Below are positions 31,254 to 40,866 of a stretch of DNA of 64,000 nucleotides, piece after piece. The position numbers were made by a program, and so were the translations under genes. Source of the stretch: Methanobacteriota archaeon (GTDB taxonomy: Archaea > Halobacteriota > Methanomicrobia > Methanomicrobiales > Methanomicrobiaceae); NCBI GenBank assembly GCA_016841485.1, contig JAENZA010000004.1, positions 1 through 64,000 of the forward strand. The letters are read 5' to 3'. How positions within the stretch are numbered: position 1 is the first letter of the stretch; every line of letters begins with the position of its first letter. Below the pieces are notes generated by a model. That model had not been told where the DNA came from and made no database searches. It saw only the letters and a program-made list of their open reading frames with translations.

Positions 31254-31991
31254 ATGAATGCAAAACCGATTATAGGGCTTGTCATTGTAGTCCTTATTGG
31301 AGCACTGCTCCTTGGCGGAACAGTGAGCGCTGAAACGGACAGTGCAGATGAACGTGTCATCCATGTCTCCGGAACAGGAAAGGTTACCACTTCTCCGGAC
31401 AGGGTCATCATCACGGTGGGCGTGGAGACGGAGCACCCGGATGCCGCGACAGCGCAACAGCAGAATGCGGCCAAGATGGATTCGGTCGTATCTGCCCTCA
31501 AGAAGCTGGGTATCCCGGCTGAGAATATCCAGACCTCGGGATACAGGATGTATTCGAGGACCACGGATGATGATTCTCCATTCAGAGGGAAGGACGTGAA
31601 GGTGTACGTGGTCAGCAACAATGTCGTCGTCACCCTGGATGACGTGACGATGGCAGGCGAGGTGATCGATACGGCTGTTGCGAGTGGCGCCAACCAGGTC
31701 AACTCCGTCCGGTTCACTCTCAGTGACGAGAAATCACAGGAACTCCGGTCGGATGCACTGCATGCCGCCGTCACCCAGGCCCGAGGCGATGCCGATGCCG
31801 TGGCTGACGCATTGGGAGTCATGATTCTAGGGGTAAAAGAAGTCAGTGTGGGCGGCAGTTACACCCCGGTCGTCTATGCGGAGGAAGCGGTTTACAGGGA
31901 TATGGGCGCAGGGTCGTATCCTGTCCCTACCCCCATTGAGGCGGGCACCATTGATGTTACGGCGACGGTCTCCGTCACCTATTTCATCTGA
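31254..31991 (+). CDS. SIMPL domain-containing (DUF541) secreted/membrane-anchored protein
   Basis: N-terminal hydrophobic segment; 'RVIHVSGTGKVTTSPDRVIITVGVETEHPDAATAQQQNAAKM'. Confidence 0.87.
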   Translation: MNAKPIIGLVIVVLIGALLLGGTVSAETDSADERVIHVSGTGKVTTSPDRVIITVGVETEHPDAATAQQQNAAKMDSVVSALKKLGIPAENIQTSGYRMYSRTTDDDSPFRGKDVKVYVVSNNVVVTLDDVTMAGEVIDTAVASGANQVNSVRFTLSDEKSQELRSDALHAAVTQARGDADAVADALGVMILGVKEVSVGGSYTPVVYAEEAVYRDMGAGSYPVPTPIEAGTIDVTATVSVTYFI

Positions 31992-32049
31992 ACCATTTTT
32001 TTGAGCGCCACGGTGAAACCATAATGATGCGGCGCACCCATGAATATGT

Positions 32050-32757
32050 ATGAGCATTCAATCCGGCACCATGGATGAACAGACCCGTGCAAAGAAAAAT
32101 GCCGGGTATTATGCCGCGGATATGATTGAGGACAATTCCATTGTCGGCCTCGGGACCGGTTCGACGGTATTTTTTATGATGGAACGTCTCGCCGGACGCA
32201 TCCGTGAAGGACTCAGGGTAACCGGTATTGCAACATCGTTTCAGACAGAACGCCGGGCATATGAATACAACATTCCCCTGTCGTCCCTGCACGAATCTGA
32301 TGTCATCGATATTGCCATAGACGGTGCCGACCAGATAGACCCAGCGTTTCGCCTGATCAAGGGCCGGGGGGCCGCACAGACGAGAGAGCGGTGCGTTGCC
32401 GAGGCCGCAACTTCATTTGTTGTTGTTGCAGATAAGGGAAAACTGACGGATACGCTTTCGGCTCCGGTGCCCGTGGAGGTTATGTCCTTTGCCGTACCTG
32501 TCGTGATGAAACGCCTTTCAGCGATTGGCGGCACTCCCGTTGTTCGTGAAGGGATAAAAAAAGACGGTCCGGTCATCACCGACAACGGAAATTGGATCCT
32601 CGACTGCACGTTCCCGCTCATTGAAGAGCCCGAAGTCTTGGAATGCGCAATCAACAGCCTGCCGGGCGTCCTGAGTTGTGGAATTTTTACCGAATTTACG
32701 GACAAAACAAGTATTGTTATCGGTACTCCCGAAGGAGTGGAGTATCTTTCACTCTAA
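32050..32757 (+). CDS. rpiA: ribose-5-phosphate isomerase A
   Basis: 'NSIVGLGTGSTVFFMMERL...DIAIDGADQIDPAFRLIKGRGAAQTRER'. Confidence 0.95.
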   Translation: MSIQSGTMDEQTRAKKNAGYYAADMIEDNSIVGLGTGSTVFFMMERLAGRIREGLRVTGIATSFQTERRAYEYNIPLSSLHESDVIDIAIDGADQIDPAFRLIKGRGAAQTRERCVAEAATSFVVVADKGKLTDTLSAPVPVEVMSFAVPVVMKRLSAIGGTPVVREGIKKDGPVITDNGNWILDCTFPLIEEPEVLECAINSLPGVLSCGIFTEFTDKTSIVIGTPEGVEYLSL

Positions 32758-33147
32758 AATCTGTTGCTGGATCTGGGAGAGATGTTCACGAACCTCACGG
32801 ATAAGCCTGAGCTGATTCTCCACTTCTTTTCTCTTATTCTCCTCGATTGTGTCCATGATTTCGCTGATCTGCTTTGAAAGCGAATAGATTTTTACCGGTC
32901 TGCCCTTACTCTCGGCCTTGGACTCGCGACTCTGGATCCATCCGTTTTCTTTGAGCGTCCGCATCGCAATGCTGACTTCGGGCTGCCGAAGATCCGTTCC
33001 CCGTTCAATGTCTCTCGATGTTGCTTCGGGAGAACTTGCAAGGTAGACCAGTACCTTGGCGACATTGCGTTTGAGACCGATCTCCGTCAGAAGATTGGAG
33101 AATTCCTCATCTTCGTCCGTGAAGATCATCACTTTTTCCATCCTCAT
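32749..33147 (-). CDS. winged-helix transcriptional regulator (TrmB/ArsR-like)
   Basis: 'IGLKRNVAKVLVYLASSPEATSRDIERGTDLRQPEVSIAMRTLKENGWI' plus C-terminal coiled segment. Confidence 0.82.
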   Translation of the reverse strand: MRMEKVMIFTDEDEEFSNLLTEIGLKRNVAKVLVYLASSPEATSRDIERGTDLRQPEVSIAMRTLKENGWIQSRESKAESKGRPVKIYSLSKQISEIMDTIEENKRKEVENQLRLIREVREHLSQIQQQILE

Positions 33148-33179
33148 ATTCTACACCGTAAATACAACTTTAATTATTC

Positions 33180-33216
33180 AATGTACTATAAATACATTGG
33201 TGTATGTATAATGTAT
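33180..33216. promoter_or_regulatory. putative operator/promoter: AATGTA-N7-TACATT inverted repeat with TATA element and further TGTAT repeats
   Basis: Direct reading: AATGTActataaaTACATTggTGTATgtataATGTATC upstream of the minus-strand regulator. Confidence 0.5.
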
Positions 33217-33294
33217 CTATATATCATTAAAAACCTTCGGATACTGTACAATCAGTTGGTTATGGGGAAAAAAGAGAATATTCGGGAGGTATTA

Positions 33295-33855
33295 TTAAAC
33301 CAATCCGAGATTCGATAAATCGGACAGAATTTTGTTTACTGCTTTCTTTGCATCTTCCGTTTGTTTTCCGCCCGTGATGATTAATTTGCCGGATCCAAAG
33401 AGGAGGACGACCACCTTCGGTTCTTCAAGGCGGTAGACCAGGCCCGGGAACTGTTCCGGTTCGTATTCAATGCGGTCAAGATTGAATCCGACAGCAATCT
33501 TATTGAGGTTGATTGGCGTCCCAAGATCCGCCGAGGTGACGATGTTCTGAACTTTATATTCAAGTTCCTTGGGGATGTCAATCCCAAGTTCTCGGAGTTT
33601 TTCGCCAAGAATTTCAAGACCCTGGGAGAGACTGTCGATGCTCTTTGCACCGGTCAGAACCACTTTGCCTGACCCAAAAACAAGGGCAGCAATTTTCGGG
33701 TTCTGCATTCGGAGGACAACGCCGGGAAACCGCTTCTTATTGTATTCGGCGTCTTTTATCTTCGATGAGATCATCTGTAGATCCAGTGAATCGGCCACTT
33801 TGGCGGAAGCAACGATATTTTCAATTTTTAAAGAATCCTCTGGATTGTGCTTCAT
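33295..33855 (-). CDS. tbp: TATA-box-binding protein
   Basis: Two TBP repeats 'KIENIVASAKVADSLDLQMI...FPGVVLRMQNPKIAALVFGSGKVVLTGAKS' and 'VQNIVTSADLGTPINLNKIA...FPGLVYRLEEPKVVVLLFGSGKLIITGGK'. Confidence 0.96.
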   Translation of the reverse strand: MKHNPEDSLKIENIVASAKVADSLDLQMISSKIKDAEYNKKRFPGVVLRMQNPKIAALVFGSGKVVLTGAKSIDSLSQGLEILGEKLRELGIDIPKELEYKVQNIVTSADLGTPINLNKIAVGFNLDRIEYEPEQFPGLVYRLEEPKVVVLLFGSGKLIITGGKQTEDAKKAVNKILSDLSNLGLV

Positions 33856-33859
33856 GTAG

Positions 33860-33890
33860 TATATAAAAGGATATAAAAAGTATATAAAAA
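33860..33890 (-). promoter_or_regulatory. three tandem TATA-box-like elements upstream of tbp
   Basis: Plus strand: ATATAAAA at 33861, 33871 and 33882 (spacing 10 and 11 bp); minus strand reads TTTTATAT x3. Confidence 0.7.
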
Positions 33891-33899
33891 GTTGGGTGA

Positions 33900-35795
33900 T
33901 TACTCCTCAAGCGTGGTAATATCTCCCGGATCAACACCCATTTCTTTGGCTTTCAGGACTCTGCGCATGATTTTACCGCTTCTTGTTTTTGGCAGGCTGT
34001 CAACATATTCGATTTCGGAGGGCACGGCAATCGGACCAAGGGTCTGGCGGACATGATACTTCAGGTCATGTTCGAGTTTGGGCGTCTGAACAGTGCCTTC
34101 GATGAGAATCACAAATGCCTTGACAATATTTCCTTTGACTGCGTCCGGTTTTCCAATCGCAGCAGCTTCGGCAACGGCGTGATGCGAGACAAGAGCGCTT
34201 TCCACCTCTGCCGTTCCAATATTATGGCCCGATACGATGATCAGATCATCGGAACGACCCAGGATCATAATATACCCGTCATCGTCTTTTATGGCAAGAT
34301 CATTGGTGCTGTAGTACCGGTGTTCGGGGGATTCCCAGTAGGAACGGTATTTCTCTTCGTCTTCGTTTACAAACCGCATCATCGAAGGCCACGGTTCCGT
34401 TATCGCAAGATATCCTGTCTGGAAGGCGTCCACGGGCTTTCCTTTGCCGTCAACCACATCTGCAACGACACCGGGGATCGGTTTGCCGGCAAACCCCGGC
34501 TTCATTGGTTCACCGACGAGGGTGGTGATCATATGGCTTCCCGTTTCCGTCTGCCACCAGGTGTCGGTCAGCGGGCAGTTGGCCTTGCCGATAACGTTGT
34601 AGAACCATTCGAATGCCTCGGGATTGAGCGGTTCGCCAACCGATGCAAGAATTCTCAGCGAGCTCAGGTCGTATTTGTCCGGCCACTCCCTGCCGTATCG
34701 CATGAACATCCGTATGGCGGTCGGTGCGGTGTAAAAGACATTGATGCCGTATTCCTCGATCAGCTTCCACCAGATGCCGACATCCGGATAATCCGGGGTA
34801 TGTTCGGTCATGAAGATGGTGGCGCCAAGGAGAAGCGGCCCGTATATTGCATACGTGTGTCCGGTGATCCATCCTGGATCGGCGGTACACCAGTAGACGT
34901 CATTGTCCTTGACATTCAGCACGTATTTTGTCGTGTAATACGCGCCGACCATATATCCCCCGCAGGTGTGCACGATCCCCTTGGGAGCACCGGTGGTTCC
35001 CGACGTATAGAGGATAAAGAGGCGGTCCTCGGAATCCATCTCCTCCGGGGGGCACTGCTTCTCTGCAGCATGCATGATCTCATAGAAATCGACTTCGAAG
35101 TCGTCAAGAAGGCAGGTGGGGGGGTCCTGGTTTCTCAGGACGACTACCCGTTCGACACTGGGTGCATGAATGAGGGCTTCCTCGACGATGGGCTTGAGAG
35201 GTATGCTTTTTCCGCGACGCATCGAAGCATCGGCAGTGATGACGACCTTCGCCTTTGAACCCACTATCCGCTGGTTCAGGGCGCTTGCACCGTATCCGGC
35301 AAAAACAACCGTATGAACCGCTCCTATACGCGCACAGGCGAGCATTGCAATTACCTGTTCAGGGACCGTCGGCATGTATATACAGACAACATCGCCCTTG
35401 TTCACCCCGAGGTTTTTCAGGGCACTTCCAAACTGCATCACCGCACGATGGAGGTGGTCATAGGTGTAGATTTTCTTTAACCCGTTTTCCCCGTGCCAGA
35501 AGAGGGCGACCTTGTTTCGCCGGTTGTTTTTGAGATGACGTTCCAAGCAGTTGTAAGTGATATTCAGCCTGGCGTTTACAAACCACTTTGCATAGGGATA
35601 TTCCCATTCCTTTACCCTGTCCCATTGCCTGAACCAGAGAAGATCTGAAGCGATATCCCTCCAGAAACCGTCAGGATCTTTCAAAAAGTTTTGATAGGAA
35701 CTTTCATAGTCCTTGAATGGGGCATATTCCCGATATTCGGGAGGAGGCAAATAGACCGCCTGTTCGGCGCGAATCCCGGACTCCAAATTCTTCAT
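33900..35795 (-). CDS. acs: acetate--CoA ligase, AMP-forming
   Basis: 'YTSGTTGAPKGIVHTCGGYMVG...YWCTADPGWITGHTYAIYGPLLLGAT...PKTRSGKIMRRVLK'. Confidence 0.95.
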   Translation of the reverse strand: MKNLESGIRAEQAVYLPPPEYREYAPFKDYESSYQNFLKDPDGFWRDIASDLLWFRQWDRVKEWEYPYAKWFVNARLNITYNCLERHLKNNRRNKVALFWHGENGLKKIYTYDHLHRAVMQFGSALKNLGVNKGDVVCIYMPTVPEQVIAMLACARIGAVHTVVFAGYGASALNQRIVGSKAKVVITADASMRRGKSIPLKPIVEEALIHAPSVERVVVLRNQDPPTCLLDDFEVDFYEIMHAAEKQCPPEEMDSEDRLFILYTSGTTGAPKGIVHTCGGYMVGAYYTTKYVLNVKDNDVYWCTADPGWITGHTYAIYGPLLLGATIFMTEHTPDYPDVGIWWKLIEEYGINVFYTAPTAIRMFMRYGREWPDKYDLSSLRILASVGEPLNPEAFEWFYNVIGKANCPLTDTWWQTETGSHMITTLVGEPMKPGFAGKPIPGVVADVVDGKGKPVDAFQTGYLAITEPWPSMMRFVNEDEEKYRSYWESPEHRYYSTNDLAIKDDDGYIMILGRSDDLIIVSGHNIGTAEVESALVSHHAVAEAAAIGKPDAVKGNIVKAFVILIEGTVQTPKLEHDLKYHVRQTLGPIAVPSEIEYVDSLPKTRSGKIMRRVLKAKEMGVDPGDITTLEE

Positions 35796-35928
35796 GATAT
35801 GTGTTCTCCGATAAAGATCATCTGCTCTCGTATACGTTATGATTTGTGGTAAAAAGGAAAGTATTCTACATGATTAACAATTACAAAATTATATGTAGAT
35901 GACAGTTCAATATTTTGTCATGTTAGGG

Positions 35929-35948
35929 TGACGAAGGTGACTTCGTCA
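35929..35948 (+). promoter_or_regulatory. 8-bp perfect hairpin upstream of acd
   Basis: TGACGAAG-GTGA-CTTCGTCA. Confidence 0.5.
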
Positions 35949-36005
35949 TTTGTTGAAAGGCTTTATGAAAGGCCTTGTTAATCACTCGTATGAGAGGAGA
36001 AACAC

Positions 36006-38072
36006 ATGAAAGAATGGATGTTAAGTGAAGCAGAAGGATATGAGATTCTTGCGAAATATGATATTCCTGTTCCTAAGTTCAAGATCGTAAATAGCGCAGA
36101 AGAAGCGGGCGATGTTGCAGAGGGCATTGGATTTCCGGTGGTAATGAAGATCGTCTCGCCCCAGATTGTGCATAAAAGTGACGCCGGCGGTGTGGTCACC
36201 AGTATCGGGACAAAGGAAGTGGCACAGGCGGCATTCAACCGGATCGTCAGCAGTGCAAAGGAATACAATCCGGATGCAAAGATCGATGGAGTGATCATTG
36301 AAGAGCAGGCCGGACCGGGGCTTGAACTGATCATCGGCGGCAAAACCGACCCGTCATTCGGCAAGGTCATTACCTTCGGTATCGGCGGAACCCTCGTCGA
36401 ACTTCTCAAGGATGTGACCCTTCGTATTCTTCCGGTAACCGAAGATGACGCCCGTGAAATGGTCCGTGAGATCAAATCCTATCCTCTCATCTCCGGATAC
36501 CGGGGTTCCAAGCCGAAAGATGAGGAGACCCTCGTCCAGGCGATCATCAATGTCTGCAGGTTCTTCGAAGAGAATGAGAAGGTGAAGGAATTCGATATCA
36601 ACCCCCTCCGGTTGTACGAATCCGGCGCGTGTGCCGTTGACTCCCGCATCATCATGACCGATGAGAAGAAGAAGGTCAAAAAGGTTACACGTCCGGATAT
36701 TCCTCTTGAATACTTCAATCCACGGTCGGTAGCCGTCATCGGAGCCTCCGATGAACCGACCAAGATGGGATATGCCGTGATGCACAATCTTCTCCATTTC
36801 CCCGGCCAGCTGTACCCTGTCAACAATAAGCGTGATACCATTCAGGGACTGAAGGCATACGCCTCAATCAAGGATATAGAAGCTCCTGTTGATATGGCGG
36901 TCATCACCGTGCCCGCAATGCATGTGCCGAAAGTGGTGGAGGAATGCGGTGAAAAAGGTGTGTCCATTGTAGTCGTCATCACCGCCGGGTTCAAGGAGAT
37001 GGGCGAGAACGGGAAAGCGCTTGAAGAGCGTATCGTTGCGATCGCCAGCAAATACGGCACCCGCATTGTCGGTCCCAACTGTCTCGGCCTCATCGTTCCG
37101 CCCCGTGGTCTTGATACGACCTATGTGCACCAGTCTCCCAAGGCAGGCAATATTGCCTTCTTGTCCCAGAGTGGTGCAATTGTCAACACCGTCGTCGACT
37201 GGAGTCTTGCCGAAGACATCGGATTTTCTGCGGTGGTCTCCGTCGGCAACCAGTCCGACCTGAACTTCTTTGATTATCTGCGCTGGGTTGAACGTGACCC
37301 GAATACCTCGGCGATCATCATGTACATCGAGGAGATAAACGACGGACAGGCCTTCATGGATGTCGTCAGTGAAGTGACCCGGACAAAGCCGGTCATTGCC
37401 ATCAAGTCGGGATCCTCCGAACGCGGTTCCAAGGCCGCAGCCTCCCACACGGGTTCGCTCTCCGGTTCGTATGATGTCTACATGGAAGCCTTCCGCCGCT
37501 CCGGTGTTCTCTCCGTCCACACCCTGACTGGTGCATTCCTCGCTGCGGAGATGTTGTCCCACCGCAAGAGGTATCCGGTTGGCACCCGTGCAGTTGTCGT
37601 CACCAATGCCGGTGGATTTGCCGTTCTTTCATCTGACTACGCCGAACGCTATGGTATTGATCTGATTACCCTGCCCCAGGAGGTCGTGGATGAACTGGAT
37701 GCGTTCCTGCCGGAATTCTGGAACAAAGGAAACCCGGTCGATCTTCTTGGCGATGCTTCCGAGCGCAGGTTTGAACAGACCTTCGAGGTGCTTGCCAAAC
37801 ATGATGATCTCTGGGACATGTGCTTTGTCGTCGGGTTCCCGAACAATATTCTTAATTCGGAACAGATGGCAAACCAGATTCTCAAGCTCTCGGACAGCAC
37901 TGAAAAACGTGTTATCTGTTCGCTCCTCGGCGGCGATTCCATGAACCGCGGCCGCAAGATCCTTCGCCAGCATTCCATCCCGAGCTTTGAGGAACTGGAC
38001 TTCACCTTCCGTGTGATGGGCCGTGTTCTCTGGCAGCAGTTCAGGGTGCGGGCACCGGGACTGTTCAACTAA
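36006..38072 (+). CDS. acetate--CoA ligase, ADP-forming, fused alpha/beta (ATP-grasp + CoA-binding)
   Basis: N-terminal ATP-grasp 'FPVVMKIVSPQIVHKSDAGGVV'; C-terminal 'YFNPRSVAVIGASDEPTKMGYAVMHNLL...SGSSERGSKAAASHTGSLSGS'. Confidence 0.93.
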   Translation: MKEWMLSEAEGYEILAKYDIPVPKFKIVNSAEEAGDVAEGIGFPVVMKIVSPQIVHKSDAGGVVTSIGTKEVAQAAFNRIVSSAKEYNPDAKIDGVIIEEQAGPGLELIIGGKTDPSFGKVITFGIGGTLVELLKDVTLRILPVTEDDAREMVREIKSYPLISGYRGSKPKDEETLVQAIINVCRFFEENEKVKEFDINPLRLYESGACAVDSRIIMTDEKKKVKKVTRPDIPLEYFNPRSVAVIGASDEPTKMGYAVMHNLLHFPGQLYPVNNKRDTIQGLKAYASIKDIEAPVDMAVITVPAMHVPKVVEECGEKGVSIVVVITAGFKEMGENGKALEERIVAIASKYGTRIVGPNCLGLIVPPRGLDTTYVHQSPKAGNIAFLSQSGAIVNTVVDWSLAEDIGFSAVVSVGNQSDLNFFDYLRWVERDPNTSAIIMYIEEINDGQAFMDVVSEVTRTKPVIAIKSGSSERGSKAAASHTGSLSGSYDVYMEAFRRSGVLSVHTLTGAFLAAEMLSHRKRYPVGTRAVVVTNAGGFAVLSSDYAERYGIDLITLPQEVVDELDAFLPEFWNKGNPVDLLGDASERRFEQTFEVLAKHDDLWDMCFVVGFPNNILNSEQMANQILKLSDSTEKRVICSLLGGDSMNRGRKILRQHSIPSFEELDFTFRVMGRVLWQQFRVRAPGLFN

Positions 38073-38144
38073 TCTATTTTTTTTGGATGCAGGGAGAACG
38101 GAGTGTCCCTCTTCGTATCAGAGGAAAAAAAGGATATGATATTG

Positions 38145-38462
38145 TTAGTCGTATTCACGCCAGGTATGCCGGCATTTGACACACCTGAAGAACCGGACTT
38201 CTGATTCATCGGCAGATCTCAGCTGCCTGAGCCACCATTCGGCAATGTCATGTCCGCACTCGGGGCATCGGACGGAGATGGTCGGAAGGATGGTCATCAG
38301 TTCGGCATCTTCTATGATCACTATCTCTTTCTCATCGCGTTTGACCGTTCGTTTGAGCCCTGGTTTGTCAGCGGTGGATTCGTCAACATACCCACATTTA
38401 CGACACTTAAGTTTTCCACCGACGGGAACAAGCATTCCCTGGCATACTGGACAAAACATCAT
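38145..38462 (-). CDS. transcription factor S (TFIIS-like)
   Basis: N-terminal 'CPVCQGMLVPVGGKLKCRKCG' and C-terminal ribbon 'CPECGHDIAEWWLRQLRSADESEVRFFRCVKCRHTWREY'. Confidence 0.93.
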   Translation of the reverse strand: MMFCPVCQGMLVPVGGKLKCRKCGYVDESTADKPGLKRTVKRDEKEIVIIEDAELMTILPTISVRCPECGHDIAEWWLRQLRSADESEVRFFRCVKCRHTWREYD

Positions 38463-38563
38463 TGGTAACAGATTTGCGGTGACGTATGATTAAGATATGG
38501 AAGATACTCTTCCGGCAATGTACCATCTCAAAAACACTTTTCACCTGACACGGTCAATCGGTT

Positions 38564-39388
38564 ATGATGCAGGAAATTTTCGTGCTGATCTCTTTCATTG
38601 CATTCCTCGCTTTCCTTATTCCGACCAGATACAGTAAATACTGTGCAGTGGTCGGATGGATAAGTGTAGTCCTGATTCTCTTTGCGAAATTTCCTGAATA
38701 TATTATTGCAAATAATTTTATGTATCCGATTGCAGCCTTTATGGGGATACCCTTCCTGATTATTCTTATTCCCAAACTCCTGGAGGAGAATGAACAGGGA
38801 TTTACCCTGAGCAGGATGGCGGCAATCGCGTATCTGATATTTGCTCCCTTTGCCTTCATCCCCGCCGCAGCGGACTGGCTTATTGCGATTAATGTCGGCC
38901 AGCTTGAATGGGTATTTCATGCACTCGGTTTTTCGTATGAGCTGGTAGACTGGAATATGTTCCTTGCGGATATCTACCGGGTTGAGATCATCCTTGCCTG
39001 TACGGGTATCCAGGGGATTGCGATTATGCTCGGTGTGGCATGGGCAGTCCCTTCGACCCTGATGCAGAAGGTGCTCTCATTTTTCGCGGTCGCACCGGTC
39101 ATCTATATTCTCAATACCATCAGAAACAGCTTCGTCATCATGGCATACGGAGGACAGTGGTTCCCCTATTTCCCGGAGATTGCGTCAAATGGGCATATCG
39201 GATATGAAAGTTTCTTCTGGGCGCATAATTTCTTTGCAGAGATAGGCGCCCTCTTTGTCTTCATCGCAATCGCCTGGCTGCTCTACCGCATAAATCCAAA
39301 ACTGGGAGAGGTGATGGTGGATGTTATTGAACTCTTTATAAAGGAGATCAGGGGATGGTTCGGTAAAGATAAAGGATTCTCTGGATAG
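38564..39388 (+). CDS. artA: archaeosortase A-like exosortase family protein
   Basis: Multi-TM with catalytic-type 'IILACTGIQGIAIMLG' (Cys), 'LNTIRNSFVI' (Arg), 'FWAHNFFAEIGAL' (His). Confidence 0.88.
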   Translation: MMQEIFVLISFIAFLAFLIPTRYSKYCAVVGWISVVLILFAKFPEYIIANNFMYPIAAFMGIPFLIILIPKLLEENEQGFTLSRMAAIAYLIFAPFAFIPAAADWLIAINVGQLEWVFHALGFSYELVDWNMFLADIYRVEIILACTGIQGIAIMLGVAWAVPSTLMQKVLSFFAVAPVIYILNTIRNSFVIMAYGGQWFPYFPEIASNGHIGYESFFWAHNFFAEIGALFVFIAIAWLLYRINPKLGEVMVDVIELFIKEIRGWFGKDKGFSG

Positions 39389-39992
39389 CCGAGAGATTTG
39401 TGCAGACAGCAACAACAATAACCGATACCCATATCAGACCGGTCAGACCTCCCAGAATCAGAACAATCATGGTTTCCGGTCTGCCGAAAAAGCCGATCCC
39501 TTCGAGGGGATCGGAAATTTTTCCATCTCTTCTCTCATCATACCCAATTTCTGCATACACGACAGGTTTGATGAAGGTGTTCATCATCGAGCCGATGATG
39601 GCAATGGTTACGATGGCAAAATCGGCGTTGACTGCCCATTCGGAGGGGATGATGTCAAACCGGGAGAGGATGGGGATACCGGAGATGCCGATCCCGAGGA
39701 TGACGATGGTATCCACGTATTTATCGGCAATCCAGTCAAAGACGGCACCAAAATTCGTCTCCATTTTATTGATGCGGGCAACACCGCCGTCGACAAGGTC
39801 CAGCACCGCCGAAAGGATAAGCAGAGCACTTCCAAGAATAAAAATATGGTTTGCATACAGAGCAGCACAGCCAATACCGCATACGAGTGAGAGCACTGTC
39901 AGCTGATTCGGCGTTATGCCCGTTCTTGCAAAAAATTGAGCAATTGGCTCAATTTTTTTGAGAAATTTCGGCCTGAGTGCGGTAATATTCAT
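39348..39992 (-). CDS. CDP-alcohol phosphatidyltransferase (archaetidylinositol-phosphate-synthase-like)
   Basis: CDP-OH-P motif 'DLVDGGVARINKMETNFGAVFDWIADKYVD'. Confidence 0.87.
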   Translation of the reverse strand: MNITALRPKFLKKIEPIAQFFARTGITPNQLTVLSLVCGIGCAALYANHIFILGSALLILSAVLDLVDGGVARINKMETNFGAVFDWIADKYVDTIVILGIGISGIPILSRFDIIPSEWAVNADFAIVTIAIIGSMMNTFIKPVVYAEIGYDERRDGKISDPLEGIGFFGRPETMIVLILGGLTGLIWVSVIVVAVCTNLSAIQRILYLYRTIP

Positions 39993-40173
39993 TCTCAGCT
40001 ATAGTGTACCCGGTGGAAGGTATAACTGTTGTTTATGTGGATCCCCTGAGATGGAGGGAGGATGGAGGGAGGACGGAGGTATGAGGAGGTGCACCGGATT
40101 TATCTCCGTTTTCTTTCGTTGCACTAAATAAAGTTTTAAGCCTCGAATAGCATAGTAACTCAATAGGATTTTT

Positions 40174-40866
40174 ATGTCTGGTTCGTTATCCAGGCCTCAT
40201 GTTCTGGTGATGTCGGAAATTACCGTTGACGGGAAGCTGACACTGAAACAGGGGGCATCTAGCAAGATACTTATGAAATATATGGACCCGAAGACGGAGC
40301 TTCTGCTTCACCGGACCCGGGCTGAATATGATGCGATAATGGTGGGAAGCACGACGATCAGAATTGACAATTCGATGCTGACGGTACGGCTCGTCGAGGG
40401 AGAAAGCCCCATCCGGGTGATCCCGAACAGCCGTGCGGACATTCCCCTTGATGCAAATGTGATGGGGGGTGATGCACCGACGATCATCGCGGTTGCAAGG
40501 ACGGCGTCTCCGGAGAATATCCTGAAGATGAAGGAGAAGGGGGTGGATGTGGTGGTTGCAGGAGAGAGTCATGTCGATTACCCGCTTCTCATGCACATTC
40601 TCAGGACGGAGTATGGTGTTGAAAAACTGATGGTCGAAGGCGGGCCGACCCTGAACTACTACATGCTCAAAAATGACCTGGTGGACGAAGTCAGGCTGAT
40701 TCATCTGCCGTTCATTGTCGGCGGCGCCGATACCCCATCGCTTGTCGGTGGGATGCATATCGACTCCGAAGATGAAATGTTCCGCCTCGTCCTGAAAAAG
40801 CATTATACCTGTGGAAGCAATCTGGTTACCGAGTACGACGTACTTACCCGCGGGTTGGATGTATGA
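40174..40866 (+). CDS. 2,5-diamino-6-(ribosylamino)pyrimidinone 5'-phosphate reductase (RibD C-terminal-like)
   Basis: 'PHVLVMSEITVDGKLTLKQG...YDAIMVGSTTIRIDNSMLTVR...LMVEGGPTLNYYML'. Confidence 0.9.
   Translation: MSGSLSRPHVLVMSEITVDGKLTLKQGASSKILMKYMDPKTELLLHRTRAEYDAIMVGSTTIRIDNSMLTVRLVEGESPIRVIPNSRADIPLDANVMGGDAPTIIAVARTASPENILKMKEKGVDVVVAGESHVDYPLLMHILRTEYGVEKLMVEGGPTLNYYMLKNDLVDEVRLIHLPFIVGGADTPSLVGGMHIDSEDEMFRLVLKKHYTCGSNLVTEYDVLTRGLDV

Noticed and set aside
34053-35258. 401-aa plus-strand ORF opposite acs
   Set aside because: Antisense frame of acs; no family features.
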